Shown here: positions 7,050 through 14,956 of the stretch, piece after piece
How positions within the stretch are numbered: the stretch's first letter is position 1
How the letters are laid out: each line of letters begins with the position of its first letter
Assembly: GCF_010669305.1 (NCBI RefSeq)
Contig: NZ_CP048649.1
Span: 558,001-622,000, forward strand
Direction of reading: 5' to 3'
Origin: Aminipila butyrica
GTDB lineage: Bacteria > Bacillota > Clostridia > Peptostreptococcales > Anaerovoracaceae
Length of the DNA: 64,000 nt
Position numbers and translations under genes: made by a program
The notes under the pieces: generated by a model
The model's database searches: none
What the model was told of the DNA's origin: nothing
The model's input: the letters and a program-made list of their open reading frames with translations, nothing else

Positions 7050-7391
7050 ATGCCTGATGTAGAAGTAAAAATCAATTCCATGTACCCACCCGGAGCCAGC
7101 GGCGGTATCCGTGCTTACGCTTCGGTGACAGTGGACGGCTGCCTCGGTATCCAGGGCATCAAGGTGGTGGAGGGAGGCCGTGATGGCCTGTTTGTCTCCA
7201 TGCCCAGCCGTAAGACGGAAAACGGCTATAAGGAGGTCTGCTTCCCGGTGACTAAAGAGTTCCGGGAGCAGCTGCACAAGGCCGTGCTGGACAGCTACCA
7301 GCAGACTGTAGCCATGAACCAAGCCCCGGCGCAGCCGCAGGAGGCCGCACCGGAGCAGTCCCAGCCGCCCATGCAAATGGGCGGTATGTAA
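7050..7391 (+). CDS. SpoVG-family protein
   Basis: This 113-residue protein's first 85 residues match SpoVG in order: VEVKINSMYPP, then IRAYASVTVDGCLGIQGIKVVEG, GLFVSMPSRKT and a final helix. SpoVG proteins bind RNA or DNA and tune many genes in Firmicutes. The C-terminal Pro/Gln-rich tail ending MQMGGM is an ICE-specific extension. ATG 7050 is used because AAAGGAGAAAG lies just ahead. It stands directly before the Tad pilus genes. Confidence 0.75.
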   Translation: MPDVEVKINSMYPPGASGGIRAYASVTVDGCLGIQGIKVVEGGRDGLFVSMPSRKTENGYKEVCFPVTKEFREQLHKAVLDSYQQTVAMNQAPAQPQEAAPEQSQPPMQMGGM

Positions 7392-7424
7392 GCAATTCAA
7401 TAAAAAATTTGGAGGTAAAACACC

Positions 7425-7655
7425 ATGAAAAGAATCATGAACAAGGTAACTCATAAGGCCAATATGCTGGCAATTAAGGCAAAAATGGCGCTCACTAACA
7501 ACCACGCTGAGGGCTTCGTGGATACCGCAATAAAGATTTTGATGGCCGTGGTCATCGGGGCTTTGGTGCTGGCCGGATTGTATATGCTCTTCGACAAAAC
7601 CGTGCTGCCAACTCTCGTACAGCGCATTAAGGATATGTTCAACTATGCCGGATAA
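7425..7655 (+). CDS. Small pilin-like peptide (DUF6133-type)
   Basis: This is a 76-residue protein with a basic N terminus, the motif HAEGFVDTAIKIL and one hydrophobic segment (residues 40-60). This resembles Flp-type and DUF6133 small membrane peptides, in which the E before the hydrophobic run follows a prepilin-peptidase site. The next gene encodes an A24 prepilin peptidase whose start overlaps this stop, so it is the best candidate for major pilin subunit of the Tad-like locus. Confidence 0.65.
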   Translation: MKRIMNKVTHKANMLAIKAKMALTNNHAEGFVDTAIKILMAVVIGALVLAGLYMLFDKTVLPTLVQRIKDMFNYAG

Positions 7656-8067
7656 GCTGGCCGCTGTGCAGGCGGTCTTTTTTATTGCCCTGCTGTGTGC
7701 GGCATCGGTAACGGACTTGACAAAACGCATGGTTCCAAACTGGCTCTGCCTTGGAATCGCAGGCATTTCCGTAATCGGATTTACGCCGGTCAAGCTGCTG
7801 GGAATCCTGATCGCCCTGCCGTTCCTGTTGGCCGCTGTCTTTTTTGGCGGCATGGGCGGCGGCGATATCAAACTGGTGGCAGCCTGCGGCTTGGTGCTGG
7901 GGCTGCCGAAAGGACTACTTGCGGCGATGGCCGGACTCAGCCTGCTGCTCATCTATGTAGCTATATACCGGATTGTTTGCAGGGTGCAAAGGCGGGAGGC
8001 AAAGAAAGCCTTCCCCCTTGCTCCTTTTTTATCGGCGGGCTGTCTGCTCGCCTATTTCATTTCGTGA
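7645..8067 (+). CDS. A24-family prepilin peptidase (TadV/CpaA-like)
   Basis: This is a membrane aspartic protease of 140 residues with about four membrane segments. The two catalytic Asp motifs are present: TDLTKRMVPN near residue 24 and GGGDIKL near residue 74. It would cleave the leader of the pilin-like proteins encoded on either side. Its ATG lies within the end of the pilin-like gene. Confidence 0.85.
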   Translation: MPDKLAAVQAVFFIALLCAASVTDLTKRMVPNWLCLGIAGISVIGFTPVKLLGILIALPFLLAAVFFGGMGGGDIKLVAACGLVLGLPKGLLAAMAGLSLLLIYVAIYRIVCRVQRREAKKAFPLAPFLSAGCLLAYFIS

Positions 8068-8080
8068 AAGGATGGATGAT

Positions 8081-8206
8081 ATGAAGAAATCAAATAAAAG
8101 AACAATTGTAAAACTGCTGTGTGTGGTACTGTCGCTTACTGCTGTTGCTGTCGGCGTTCCACACGTTATCCGTAGATATAAGATCAGAAAATATGCTGCG
8201 CAGTAA
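8081..8206 (+). CDS. Small single-pass membrane peptide
   Basis: This is a 41-residue peptide with a basic N terminus, one hydrophobic stretch (residues 9-28) and a basic tail (RRYKIRKYAAQ). An AAAGG site lies 9 bases before ATG 8081. It sits between the peptidase and the CpaB-like gene. It may be a minor pilus or assembly component. No family is recognised. Confidence 0.5.
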   Translation: MKKSNKRTIVKLLCVVLSLTAVAVGVPHVIRRYKIRKYAAQ

Positions 8207-8239
8207 TCATCTTTAATCAATCAAAGGAGGACTTAAGCT

Positions 8240-9058
8240 ATGAGCTTTTTCAAGAACAGAACGGTCATCGGTGTAATTTGCATCGTGCTGTCGCTTCTGA
8301 TCTGCTTTGCGATCACACCGCTATTTAATCAAAGCATCAGCCGGAAAACTGAAATCGTGCGGGTGACCAAGCCCATCAAAATCGGAGAGGCCATCACCAA
8401 GGACATGGTGCAGACTGTGGAGGTGGGCGGCTATAATCTGCCAGAGGATGTGGTAAGGCATACGGATACCGTCATCGGTAAATTCGCCTCCGCCGACTTA
8501 GCGCCGGGAGATTACATCATCGCCTCCAAAATCGCCGATGCCCCTGCTGCAGAAAATACCTATCTCTACAATCTGACCGGAGAAAAACAGGCCATCTCCG
8601 TATCGGTTAAGAGCTTCGCCGCAGGGCTGTCCGGCAAGCTGATATCCGGGGATATCGTGTCTATCGTTGCGCCAGATTACAAAAAACAGGGCATGACGGT
8701 AATTCCGCCGGAGCTGCAGTATGTGGAGGTCATCGCCGTCACTGCAGGCAGCGGTTACGATGCCAATACAGGTAAACAGAAAGAAGCCGAAGCTGAGGAT
8801 GAAAAGGAGCTGCCTGCCACCGTTACGCTGCTGGTCACGCCAGAGCAGAGCAAAATCCTTGCCGAGCTGGAAGCGGACGGTACCCTTCATGTGTCTCTCG
8901 TTTACCGTGGCAGCAAGGAAAATGCGGCAAAGTTTACCGAGGCTCAGGACTCGGTGCTTTCCCAGCTGTACCCAGAGGAAACGGAATCTCAGGAAAGCGA
9001 GGATCAAAGCCAGCTGGAATCCCCTGCGAATGCACCGGCAGAAAGCGGGGCTGAGTAA
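8240..9058 (+). CDS. CpaB/RcpC-like pilus assembly protein (SAF domain)
   Basis: This 272-residue protein has an N-terminal membrane anchor (residues 9-28) followed by a SAF domain (VTKPIKIGEAITKDMVQTVEV and APGDYIIASKIAD) and an RcpC/CpaB-like region around 110-230. An acidic Ser/Glu/Pro tail closes it. In Tad systems this protein works at the envelope to stabilise the pilus channel. It ends one base before the next start. Confidence 0.8.
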   Translation: MSFFKNRTVIGVICIVLSLLICFAITPLFNQSISRKTEIVRVTKPIKIGEAITKDMVQTVEVGGYNLPEDVVRHTDTVIGKFASADLAPGDYIIASKIADAPAAENTYLYNLTGEKQAISVSVKSFAAGLSGKLISGDIVSIVAPDYKKQGMTVIPPELQYVEVIAVTAGSGYDANTGKQKEAEAEDEKELPATVTLLVTPEQSKILAELEADGTLHVSLVYRGSKENAAKFTEAQDSVLSQLYPEETESQESEDQSQLESPANAPAESGAE

Positions 9059-9871
9059 ATGCTGAACTTCAAAAAAGGCGGCCTGTTCAGCCGTAAAGAC
9101 GAGCCGGAACAGGATGTGCTGCAGGAAATCGGCGCACAGGTTCTGGCGGTTTGGGGCAGCCCCGGCTGCGGCAAAACCACGGTGGCGGTGAAGCTAGCCA
9201 AATATCTGGCAGACAGAAAAAAGAACGTGGTGCTGCTTTTGTGCGACTGTACCACGCCCATGCTTCCCTGCATCTGTCCGTCTGGTGAGCTGGAGGGTGA
9301 TCATTCCCTCCGCAGCATTCTGGCTGCCAATTCCATCACTGAATCGCTGATAAAAAACAACTGCAACACCCATAAGCGGATGAGCCATCTGGCGGTCATC
9401 GGCCTGCAAAAGGGAGAAAACGAAAACTGCTATCCTCCTGTGAACGAAAAGCTGCTCCGGGAGCTGATGAGCGTGCTGCATGATATGGACAGTCATATCA
9501 TCATCGACTGCGGCAGCTCCATCTTTTTTGATGAGCTGTCCACCATTGCCATTCTGGAAGCCGATGCGGTGCTGCGGCTCATAAACTGTGACCTGAAATC
9601 GGTGAGCTACCTGTCCAGCCAGCAGGAATATCTGCGGATGGCAGGGTTTGACTCTGACAAGCTGTATAAGGCGGTCAGCAATGTGAAGTCCAACGAAGCC
9701 AGCCAGAACATGGAGCAGGTGCTGGGCAAAGCTGTGTTTACTCTTCCTCATTCCCCGGAGCTGGAGGCTCAGGTGCTGGCCGGAAACCTGTTTGCCGATT
9801 TGTCTCTGAAAGACAGCCGGGGCTTCCGAAAAGAGATACAGAAAATCTCGAAGGAGGTGTTCGGCGTATGA
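9059..9871 (+). CDS. TadZ/CpaE-like P-loop ATPase
   Basis: This is a 270-residue ParA/MinD-type ATPase. Walker A is GSPGCGKTT at residues 32-40, and a later IIIDCGSS resembles the A' aspartate motif. TadZ proteins position the Tad apparatus. It abuts the CpaB-like gene with no spacer and overlaps the next gene by ATGA. The receiver domain of CpaE is absent. Confidence 0.75.
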   Translation: MLNFKKGGLFSRKDEPEQDVLQEIGAQVLAVWGSPGCGKTTVAVKLAKYLADRKKNVVLLLCDCTTPMLPCICPSGELEGDHSLRSILAANSITESLIKNNCNTHKRMSHLAVIGLQKGENENCYPPVNEKLLRELMSVLHDMDSHIIIDCGSSIFFDELSTIAILEADAVLRLINCDLKSVSYLSSQQEYLRMAGFDSDKLYKAVSNVKSNEASQNMEQVLGKAVFTLPHSPELEAQVLAGNLFADLSLKDSRGFRKEIQKISKEVFGV

Positions 9872-11220
9872 GCAGGCATAATCTGTTTTTTACTCCGGAG
9901 CAGGAAACCGGGGATTTCCACAGTGTGCTGCAGCAGGTGCAGGAATATATCGCTGGTCAGCACAGTGAGCTGTTGTCGGACGGCAATGCTGCCGAAGCCA
10001 AGACCAATATTAAGCGGTATATCGCCAAGTTTGTACAAGACAGCCGTGTGGCGGTCAAAGGTATGACACCACAGCAATTGGTGGATGCCCTGTATACGGA
10101 AATGGCCGAGTATTCCTTTCTCACCAAATACATCTTTGCAGACGGTATCGAAGAAATCGACATCAACAGTTGGCGGGATATTGAAATCCAGTATGCCGGT
10201 GGGCGCTGCGAAAAGCTCACAGAACACTTTGACAGCCCCGAACACTGCATTAATGTGCTGCGCCGGATGCTTCATGTGTCCGGCACGATTCTGGATGACC
10301 AGTCCCCGCTGGTGGTAGGTACCCTTGCGGAAAATATTCGGATTGCCGTCATGAAAAGCCCCATTGTGGATGCCAATATCGGCGCTGCCGCCTCCATTCG
10401 TATCGTCAATCCCAACCACATGGAAAAGGAAGATTTCATAAACGGCGGCACGGCTACCGCCCAAATGCTGGATATGCTCTCGGAGTTCATCCGCTATGGT
10501 ATTTCGGTGTGCATTGCGGGAGCCACCAGCAGCGGTAAAACCACGGTAGCTGGGTGGCTGCTCACCACCATCCCTGACAACAAGCGCATCTTTACCATTG
10601 AAAACGGCAGCCGGGAGCTTTCACTCATCCGGGAAAAGGACGGCAGGGTTACCAACTCCGTGGTTCATACCCTCACCCGCAACAGTGAGAACGAGCTGTA
10701 CCGCATCGAGCAGATCGACCTTGTGGACATCTCCCTGCGCTTTAATGCGGATATTGTTGTGGTCGGCGAGATGCGTGGTGAGGAGGCCAACGCCGCACAG
10801 GAGGTAGCCCGAACCGGTGTGGCGGTGGTCACCACCATCCACTCCAACTCCTGTGAATCCACCTACCGCCGCATGGTTTCCCTGTGCAAGCGAGCGGTGG
10901 ATATGTCGGACGAAACCCTGATGGGCTATGTGACCGAGGCCTATCCCATTGTCGTGTTCTGCAAGCAGCTGGAAAACAAACAAAGGCGGCTCATGGAAAT
11001 CATGGAGTGCGAAATCCTGCCGGACAACAGCCGGAATTACCGTACCCTGTTCCGGTATGAGATTACTGAAAACCGTTATGAGGACAACCAGTTTTTTATC
11101 ACCGGACATCATGTAGCTGTCAATCCCATCTCCGACAGCCTGTGTAAACGGCTGCTGGAAAACGGAATGCCGCAGGAGCGCATCAATCGTCTGAAGAAAG
11201 GAGGGCAAATAGCCGTATGA
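9868..11220 (+). CDS. tadA: TadA/CpaF-like secretion ATPase
   Basis: This is a hexameric type II/IV secretion motor of 450 residues. The N-terminal domain includes FADGIEEIDINSWRDIEIQ, typical of CpaF. Walker A is GATSSGKTT near residue 218, the Walker B segment is IVVVGEMRGEEA near 297, and a His box (TTIHSNS) follows. It would power pilus extension on the cytoplasmic face together with the TadB/TadC proteins encoded next. It overlaps both neighbours by ATGA. Confidence 0.9.
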   Translation: MSRHNLFFTPEQETGDFHSVLQQVQEYIAGQHSELLSDGNAAEAKTNIKRYIAKFVQDSRVAVKGMTPQQLVDALYTEMAEYSFLTKYIFADGIEEIDINSWRDIEIQYAGGRCEKLTEHFDSPEHCINVLRRMLHVSGTILDDQSPLVVGTLAENIRIAVMKSPIVDANIGAAASIRIVNPNHMEKEDFINGGTATAQMLDMLSEFIRYGISVCIAGATSSGKTTVAGWLLTTIPDNKRIFTIENGSRELSLIREKDGRVTNSVVHTLTRNSENELYRIEQIDLVDISLRFNADIVVVGEMRGEEANAAQEVARTGVAVVTTIHSNSCESTYRRMVSLCKRAVDMSDETLMGYVTEAYPIVVFCKQLENKQRRLMEIMECEILPDNSRNYRTLFRYEITENRYEDNQFFITGHHVAVNPISDSLCKRLLENGMPQERINRLKKGGQIAV

Positions 11221-12146
11221 CAACCATTCAACTTTTGGCCTGTATCGGTATGATTACAGGCTTTTTTCTTTTACTTGGCCTAAACCCAATGGAATTCACC
11301 GATGGGCTGTTTTCCTTTCTCACCAGAGAAAAGAAATCCATCAGGGATGAAATCAAGGCGGCACAGCGCCGCCAAAAGCCGGGGTTTTTGAAACGGCAGA
11401 TCCAGATGGCACAGGAGGTGCTGGCCATGACCGGCAGGAGTAATCACTTTTCTTTGGTTTGCGCCTGCTCTCTGCTGTTGTTTGCCATTGGTGCCGCTAT
11501 CGCCATTGTGCTGGGCAATTTCTTTCTGGCTCCGGTTATGGCGGCAGGCTTTATGATGCTGCCCTTTTGGTATGTGCAGCTCACCGCCAGCCATTTCAAA
11601 AAAGACATTGCCGCTGAGCTGGAAACGGCTCTATCTATTGTCACCACAGCCTACCTGAGAAGCGAAAATATTCTCACGGCTGTGGAGGAAAACATGAATT
11701 ATCTGAACCCGCCGGTGCATCAGGTGTTCAAGGATTTTGTCCTGCGGGTGAAGTTCATCGATCCCGATGTGCTGGAAGCCATCAAGGTTCTACGCACCAA
11801 AATCGACAACGAGGTGTTTCGGGAATGGTGCGATGCCCTGTGCGACTGCCAGCACGACCGCAGCCTGAAAGTTACCCTGACTCCTATTGTCGGCAAGCTC
11901 AGTGATATGCGGATCGTCAACGGCGAGCTGGAATATTTTGTCTTTGAACCCCGCAAGGAATTTATCATCATGGTCATTTTCGTCATCGGCAACATTCCGC
12001 TGATGTATCTCCTCAATAAAAGCTGGTACGACACGCTGATGCACACGCCGCTGGGTCAGATCATTCTGGCCATCAGCGCCGCCCTGATTTTTATCTCTAC
12101 GGCCTGCGTGCTTAAACTGACAAAACCAATTGAGTATCGGAGGTGA
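11217..12146 (+). CDS. tadB: TadB-like inner-membrane protein (T2SS F family)
   Basis: This is a 309-residue membrane protein with hydrophobic segments near residues 5-22, 80-120 and 255-300 and a cytoplasmic T2SSF-like middle (ELETALSIVTTAYLRSENI). This layout fits the TadB platform subunit. It is coupled to tadA by ATGA overlap and followed by its TadC partner. Confidence 0.75.
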   Translation: MTTIQLLACIGMITGFFLLLGLNPMEFTDGLFSFLTREKKSIRDEIKAAQRRQKPGFLKRQIQMAQEVLAMTGRSNHFSLVCACSLLLFAIGAAIAIVLGNFFLAPVMAAGFMMLPFWYVQLTASHFKKDIAAELETALSIVTTAYLRSENILTAVEENMNYLNPPVHQVFKDFVLRVKFIDPDVLEAIKVLRTKIDNEVFREWCDALCDCQHDRSLKVTLTPIVGKLSDMRIVNGELEYFVFEPRKEFIIMVIFVIGNIPLMYLLNKSWYDTLMHTPLGQIILAISAALIFISTACVLKLTKPIEYRR

Positions 12147-12151
12147 TGGAG

Positions 12152-13021
12152 ATGGGATTACTGTTTTTATTCGGAATCACCTTAGCGGCGGGGCTGTTCT
12201 TTATCCTTTTGGATGTGCTGCGTCTGCCGTACCTAAGCACCGCCAAGGCTATGCTGAATACCACAAGATCAGAGAAAAAAGCGGCAAAAACCTTGGAAGC
12301 CTACTTCATGACATGGGCGGTAAAGCTCGCAAAGCTGATCCACATGGATGAATACCGCAGGCATCGGCTCAAAAATGTGCTGAAAGCAACCGGCATGAAC
12401 ATGGAGCCGGAGGTCTATCAGGCCTATGCGCTGGTGAAGTCCGGCGTAATTTTGCTGCTGGCGGTTCCGGCAGGTTTTGTATTTCCCCTGCTGGTGCCGG
12501 TGGTGGTGTTCCTTGCAGTTATGGTGTATTTTAAGGAAACCAAAAAGACAGACGAAAAGCTGTCCGCCAAGCGTGCTTCTGTGGAAAAGGAGCTGCCTCG
12601 CTTTGTTGCCAACATCGAACAGGAGCTGAAAGCCTCCCGTGATGTGCTGGCCATCATAGAAAACTACAAGAAAAACGCCGGGGAAGCCTTTGCCGGAGAG
12701 CTGACCATGCTGGCAGCGGATATGCGTTCCTCCAGCTATGAGGCAGCCCTTACCCGGTTCGAGGCAAGGCTCAATTCGCCCATGCTGTCGGATGTGGTGA
12801 GAGGCCTCATCGGTGTGCTGCGTGGAGATGACAGCACGGTGTATTTTCAGATGCTGGCGCATGACTTCAAGCAGCTGGAGCTGCAAAGGCTCAAGGGTGA
12901 GGCACAGAAAATACCGCCGAAAATCCGTGTGTTTTCCTTTCTCATGCTGATGTGCTTTCTCTTTACCTATCTGGCCATCATCGCTTATGAGATCATCAAG
13001 TCCCTTGGCGGGATGTTTTAA
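12152..13021 (+). CDS. tadC: TadC-like inner-membrane protein (T2SS F family)
   Basis: This is a second platform protein of about 289 residues. It has an N-terminal membrane segment, a central pair around residues 85-125 and a C-terminal one, with a T2SSF domain containing ELPRFVANIEQELKASRDV. ATG 12152 is preferred because GGAGG (12139-12143) lies 8 bases ahead. The ATG at 12146 is only 2 bases from it. It works with the TadB-like protein to hold the motor at the membrane. Confidence 0.75.
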   Translation: MGLLFLFGITLAAGLFFILLDVLRLPYLSTAKAMLNTTRSEKKAAKTLEAYFMTWAVKLAKLIHMDEYRRHRLKNVLKATGMNMEPEVYQAYALVKSGVILLLAVPAGFVFPLLVPVVVFLAVMVYFKETKKTDEKLSAKRASVEKELPRFVANIEQELKASRDVLAIIENYKKNAGEAFAGELTMLAADMRSSSYEAALTRFEARLNSPMLSDVVRGLIGVLRGDDSTVYFQMLAHDFKQLELQRLKGEAQKIPPKIRVFSFLMLMCFLFTYLAIIAYEIIKSLGGMF

Positions 13022-13033
13022 GGGGGTGAAAGT

Positions 13034-13324
13034 GTGATTGTTCAACAAACGCTGATCAAATATCCGCAGGCGTCCTTTGATCTGATGACACCGGTCGGGT
13101 TTGTCTTTTTAACGCCGGAAGCAGCAAAAGAGCTGCTGTCGGGAAAGAGCGTGACCGGGCATCCCGGTGTTTCGGAGTGCGCAAGGCTCGTAACCGCTGA
13201 TGAGCTTTTGAATCAGGAGGTCATCAGCTCTGATTACAGCAACAATGTGTGGCATATATTAAGCGATTTTCCACAGATGGAGCAGGACTCCGCCCCGCCT
13301 GAACAGGGGGTGAAGCTATGCTGA
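13034..13324 (+). CDS. Hypothetical protein in Tad locus
   Basis: This is a 96-residue soluble protein starting at GTG 13034 after GGGGGTGA. It carries the pattern FVFLTPEAAKELLSGKSVTGHPG, without membrane segments or a known motif. It overlaps the next gene by 7 bases. It may be a cytoplasmic accessory of pilus assembly, on context only. Confidence 0.55.
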   Translation: MIVQQTLIKYPQASFDLMTPVGFVFLTPEAAKELLSGKSVTGHPGVSECARLVTADELLNQEVISSDYSNNVWHILSDFPQMEQDSAPPEQGVKLC

Positions 13325-13713
13325 AGCTCTTAAAATCCAAGCGTGGCGAGGGATATATTGATGTGTGCGTCCTCGTCCTTTGCGCTATGCTGGTCATTGC
13401 GCTGGCGGTACAGGTGCTGCCGGTGTTTATTGCTAAAAACCAGATGGATACCTATGCCACCGAGCTGTGCCGGGAAGCGGAAATCTCCGGCAGGGTAGGC
13501 AGTGAAACCAGCCGCCGTGCGGCAGTTCTTACCGAGCAGACCGGGCTGAGTCCCCGGATTTCATGGTCAAAGACCGGCAATATCCAGCTGAATCAGGAAA
13601 TCACCGTGACCCTGACCTTAGAAAGAAACATTGGGCTGTTCGGCGGTTTTGGTTCGTTCCCGATCACCCTGCGTTCGGAGGCCTCCGGGAAAAGCGAGGT
13701 GTACCATAAATGA
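13318..13713 (+). CDS. TadE-like pseudopilin (DUF4320-type)
   Basis: This is a 131-residue protein with a basic start, the processing-like motif SKRGEGYIDV, and then a hydrophobic segment (residues 17-36). The Glu just before the hydrophobic run is what prepilin peptidases require. This organisation matches DUF4320 proteins and TadE-type minor pseudopilins. It overlaps the next gene by ATGA. Confidence 0.7.
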   Translation: MLKLLKSKRGEGYIDVCVLVLCAMLVIALAVQVLPVFIAKNQMDTYATELCREAEISGRVGSETSRRAAVLTEQTGLSPRISWSKTGNIQLNQEITVTLTLERNIGLFGGFGSFPITLRSEASGKSEVYHK

Positions 13714-14255
13714 CCAAGCTAAAACAAATATTCAAGGATAAGGCCGGGAACGGCTTTCCCTTGGTGGTAGCCATTACGCTGGTACTTGTCATTATTCTGT
13801 GCGGCGTGATGGAGTTTTTCCGGCTGAATATTATCGCCACCGGTGTAAAGGAAGCCTTAGAGGATGCCATTATCGTGACAGTTAACGACAACTATGCCGA
13901 TGTGTATCACGGTGTCCGGGAGGGCTATAGCGGCGGCTACCAGCCGGACGGCTCCTCCTTTTCCTACAGCGTGAACACTGGCGATATTTACGGTTACATG
14001 GACAGTGTCCTCGGTATGGAAGCTGTGGGCAGCAGCCATGTGAAGTATACCGGGGATGCTTTGGAATACAGGCTTTCCGGCTTGGATGTCACGATCCGCA
14101 ATGCGCTGCTGGCTCCTTCCTCCCCCAAAAACGCACAGCGCTTTGAAGCGGATGCGGTAATCTGGCTGGAGGTTCCGGTGTATTTCGGTGGCAAGGAGCT
14201 GGCTCCCATGAAGATAAAACTCAAGGTTCAGGCGGGATACACCGAGGTGTTTTAA
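13710..14255 (+). CDS. TadE/TadF-like pseudopilin
   Basis: This 181-residue protein begins with a basic stretch, a KAGNGFPLVV junction and a membrane segment at residues 17-37. About 140 exported residues rich in Gly, Tyr and Ser follow. It is the last gene of the Tad unit. It probably forms part of the pilus base or tip together with the preceding gene product. Confidence 0.65.
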   Translation: MTKLKQIFKDKAGNGFPLVVAITLVLVIILCGVMEFFRLNIIATGVKEALEDAIIVTVNDNYADVYHGVREGYSGGYQPDGSSFSYSVNTGDIYGYMDSVLGMEAVGSSHVKYTGDALEYRLSGLDVTIRNALLAPSSPKNAQRFEADAVIWLEVPVYFGGKELAPMKIKLKVQAGYTEVF

Positions 14256-14351
14256 CTGTTCGGGAAATTGTCTGGACTTCCGAAAAAATATGTAGTATGG
14301 TGAGAAATACAAAGAGGTAACATTTTACACTTCTCAAAGGAGGTTGTTTAT

Positions 14352-14888
14352 ATGAGTGATAAAACCAAAAGGAGGCTCGCCATTGCGGGTGCTACTGTTA
14401 TCTGAATAGCACTGGTGGCTGCTATCGGAATGCGGTTTGCTAAGGAACCCGTAATGCCGGATGCTTCCTCACAGGAACCGGTCAGCTCTTCGGATGTGGC
14501 TCCTGATATACAAGATAAGACAGAGAAAAAAGAGGTGGTAGTTTCTCCGCAGCCTGCATCGGAGCCGGAAAGCTCGGAAACGCTGCCGCCCCAAACCGAT
14601 CTGCCGGAGCAGAAGCTCCAGCCCGATCCGGTAAAACCGGAAGCTCCCGCAAAGCCTGAGCTGCCAAAGGATGCGGATACCACGAACCCATCCAAGCCGC
14701 CGGAATACAAGCCGGAGGATACGGAAAAGAAACCGGCTGCTGAAAGCAAGCCGCAGGGTGGCGAAACTAACGATAAAGGTCAAACTTACTTCCCCGGATT
14801 TGGCTGGGTTGATGGTACAGGTGATGCGCATGGAACAACAGCCGATGATATGTATGAAAATGGCAACAAGATCGGTGACATGAATTAG
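14352..14888 (+). pseudogene. Single-pass surface protein gene with in-frame TGA
   Basis: A strong SD (AAAGGAGG) precedes ATG 14352, which opens MSDKTKRRLAIAGATVI and then meets TGA at 14403-14405, in the middle of the membrane segment. The same frame continues as IALVAAIGMRF and then a long Pro/Glu/Ser-rich exported region ending GFGWVDGTG...GDMN. The gene is therefore broken by one codon. A GTG at 14415 could start the remainder but would lack the basic N terminus. The Pro-rich stalk resembles wall-spanning proteins. Confidence 0.65.
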
Positions 14889-14910
14889 ATATAGAAGATT
14901 TTAAGGAATT

Positions 14911-14940
14911 GCACAGCAGAAATGCTGTGCTTTTTCTTTT
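14911..14940 (+). terminator. Intrinsic terminator
   Basis: GCACAGCA pairs perfectly with TGCTGTGC around a GAAA loop, followed by ten pyrimidines, mainly T. It closes the Tad transcript just before the secreted-protein gene. Confidence 0.85.
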
Positions 14941-14956
14941 GCAAAGGAGGCGCTAT

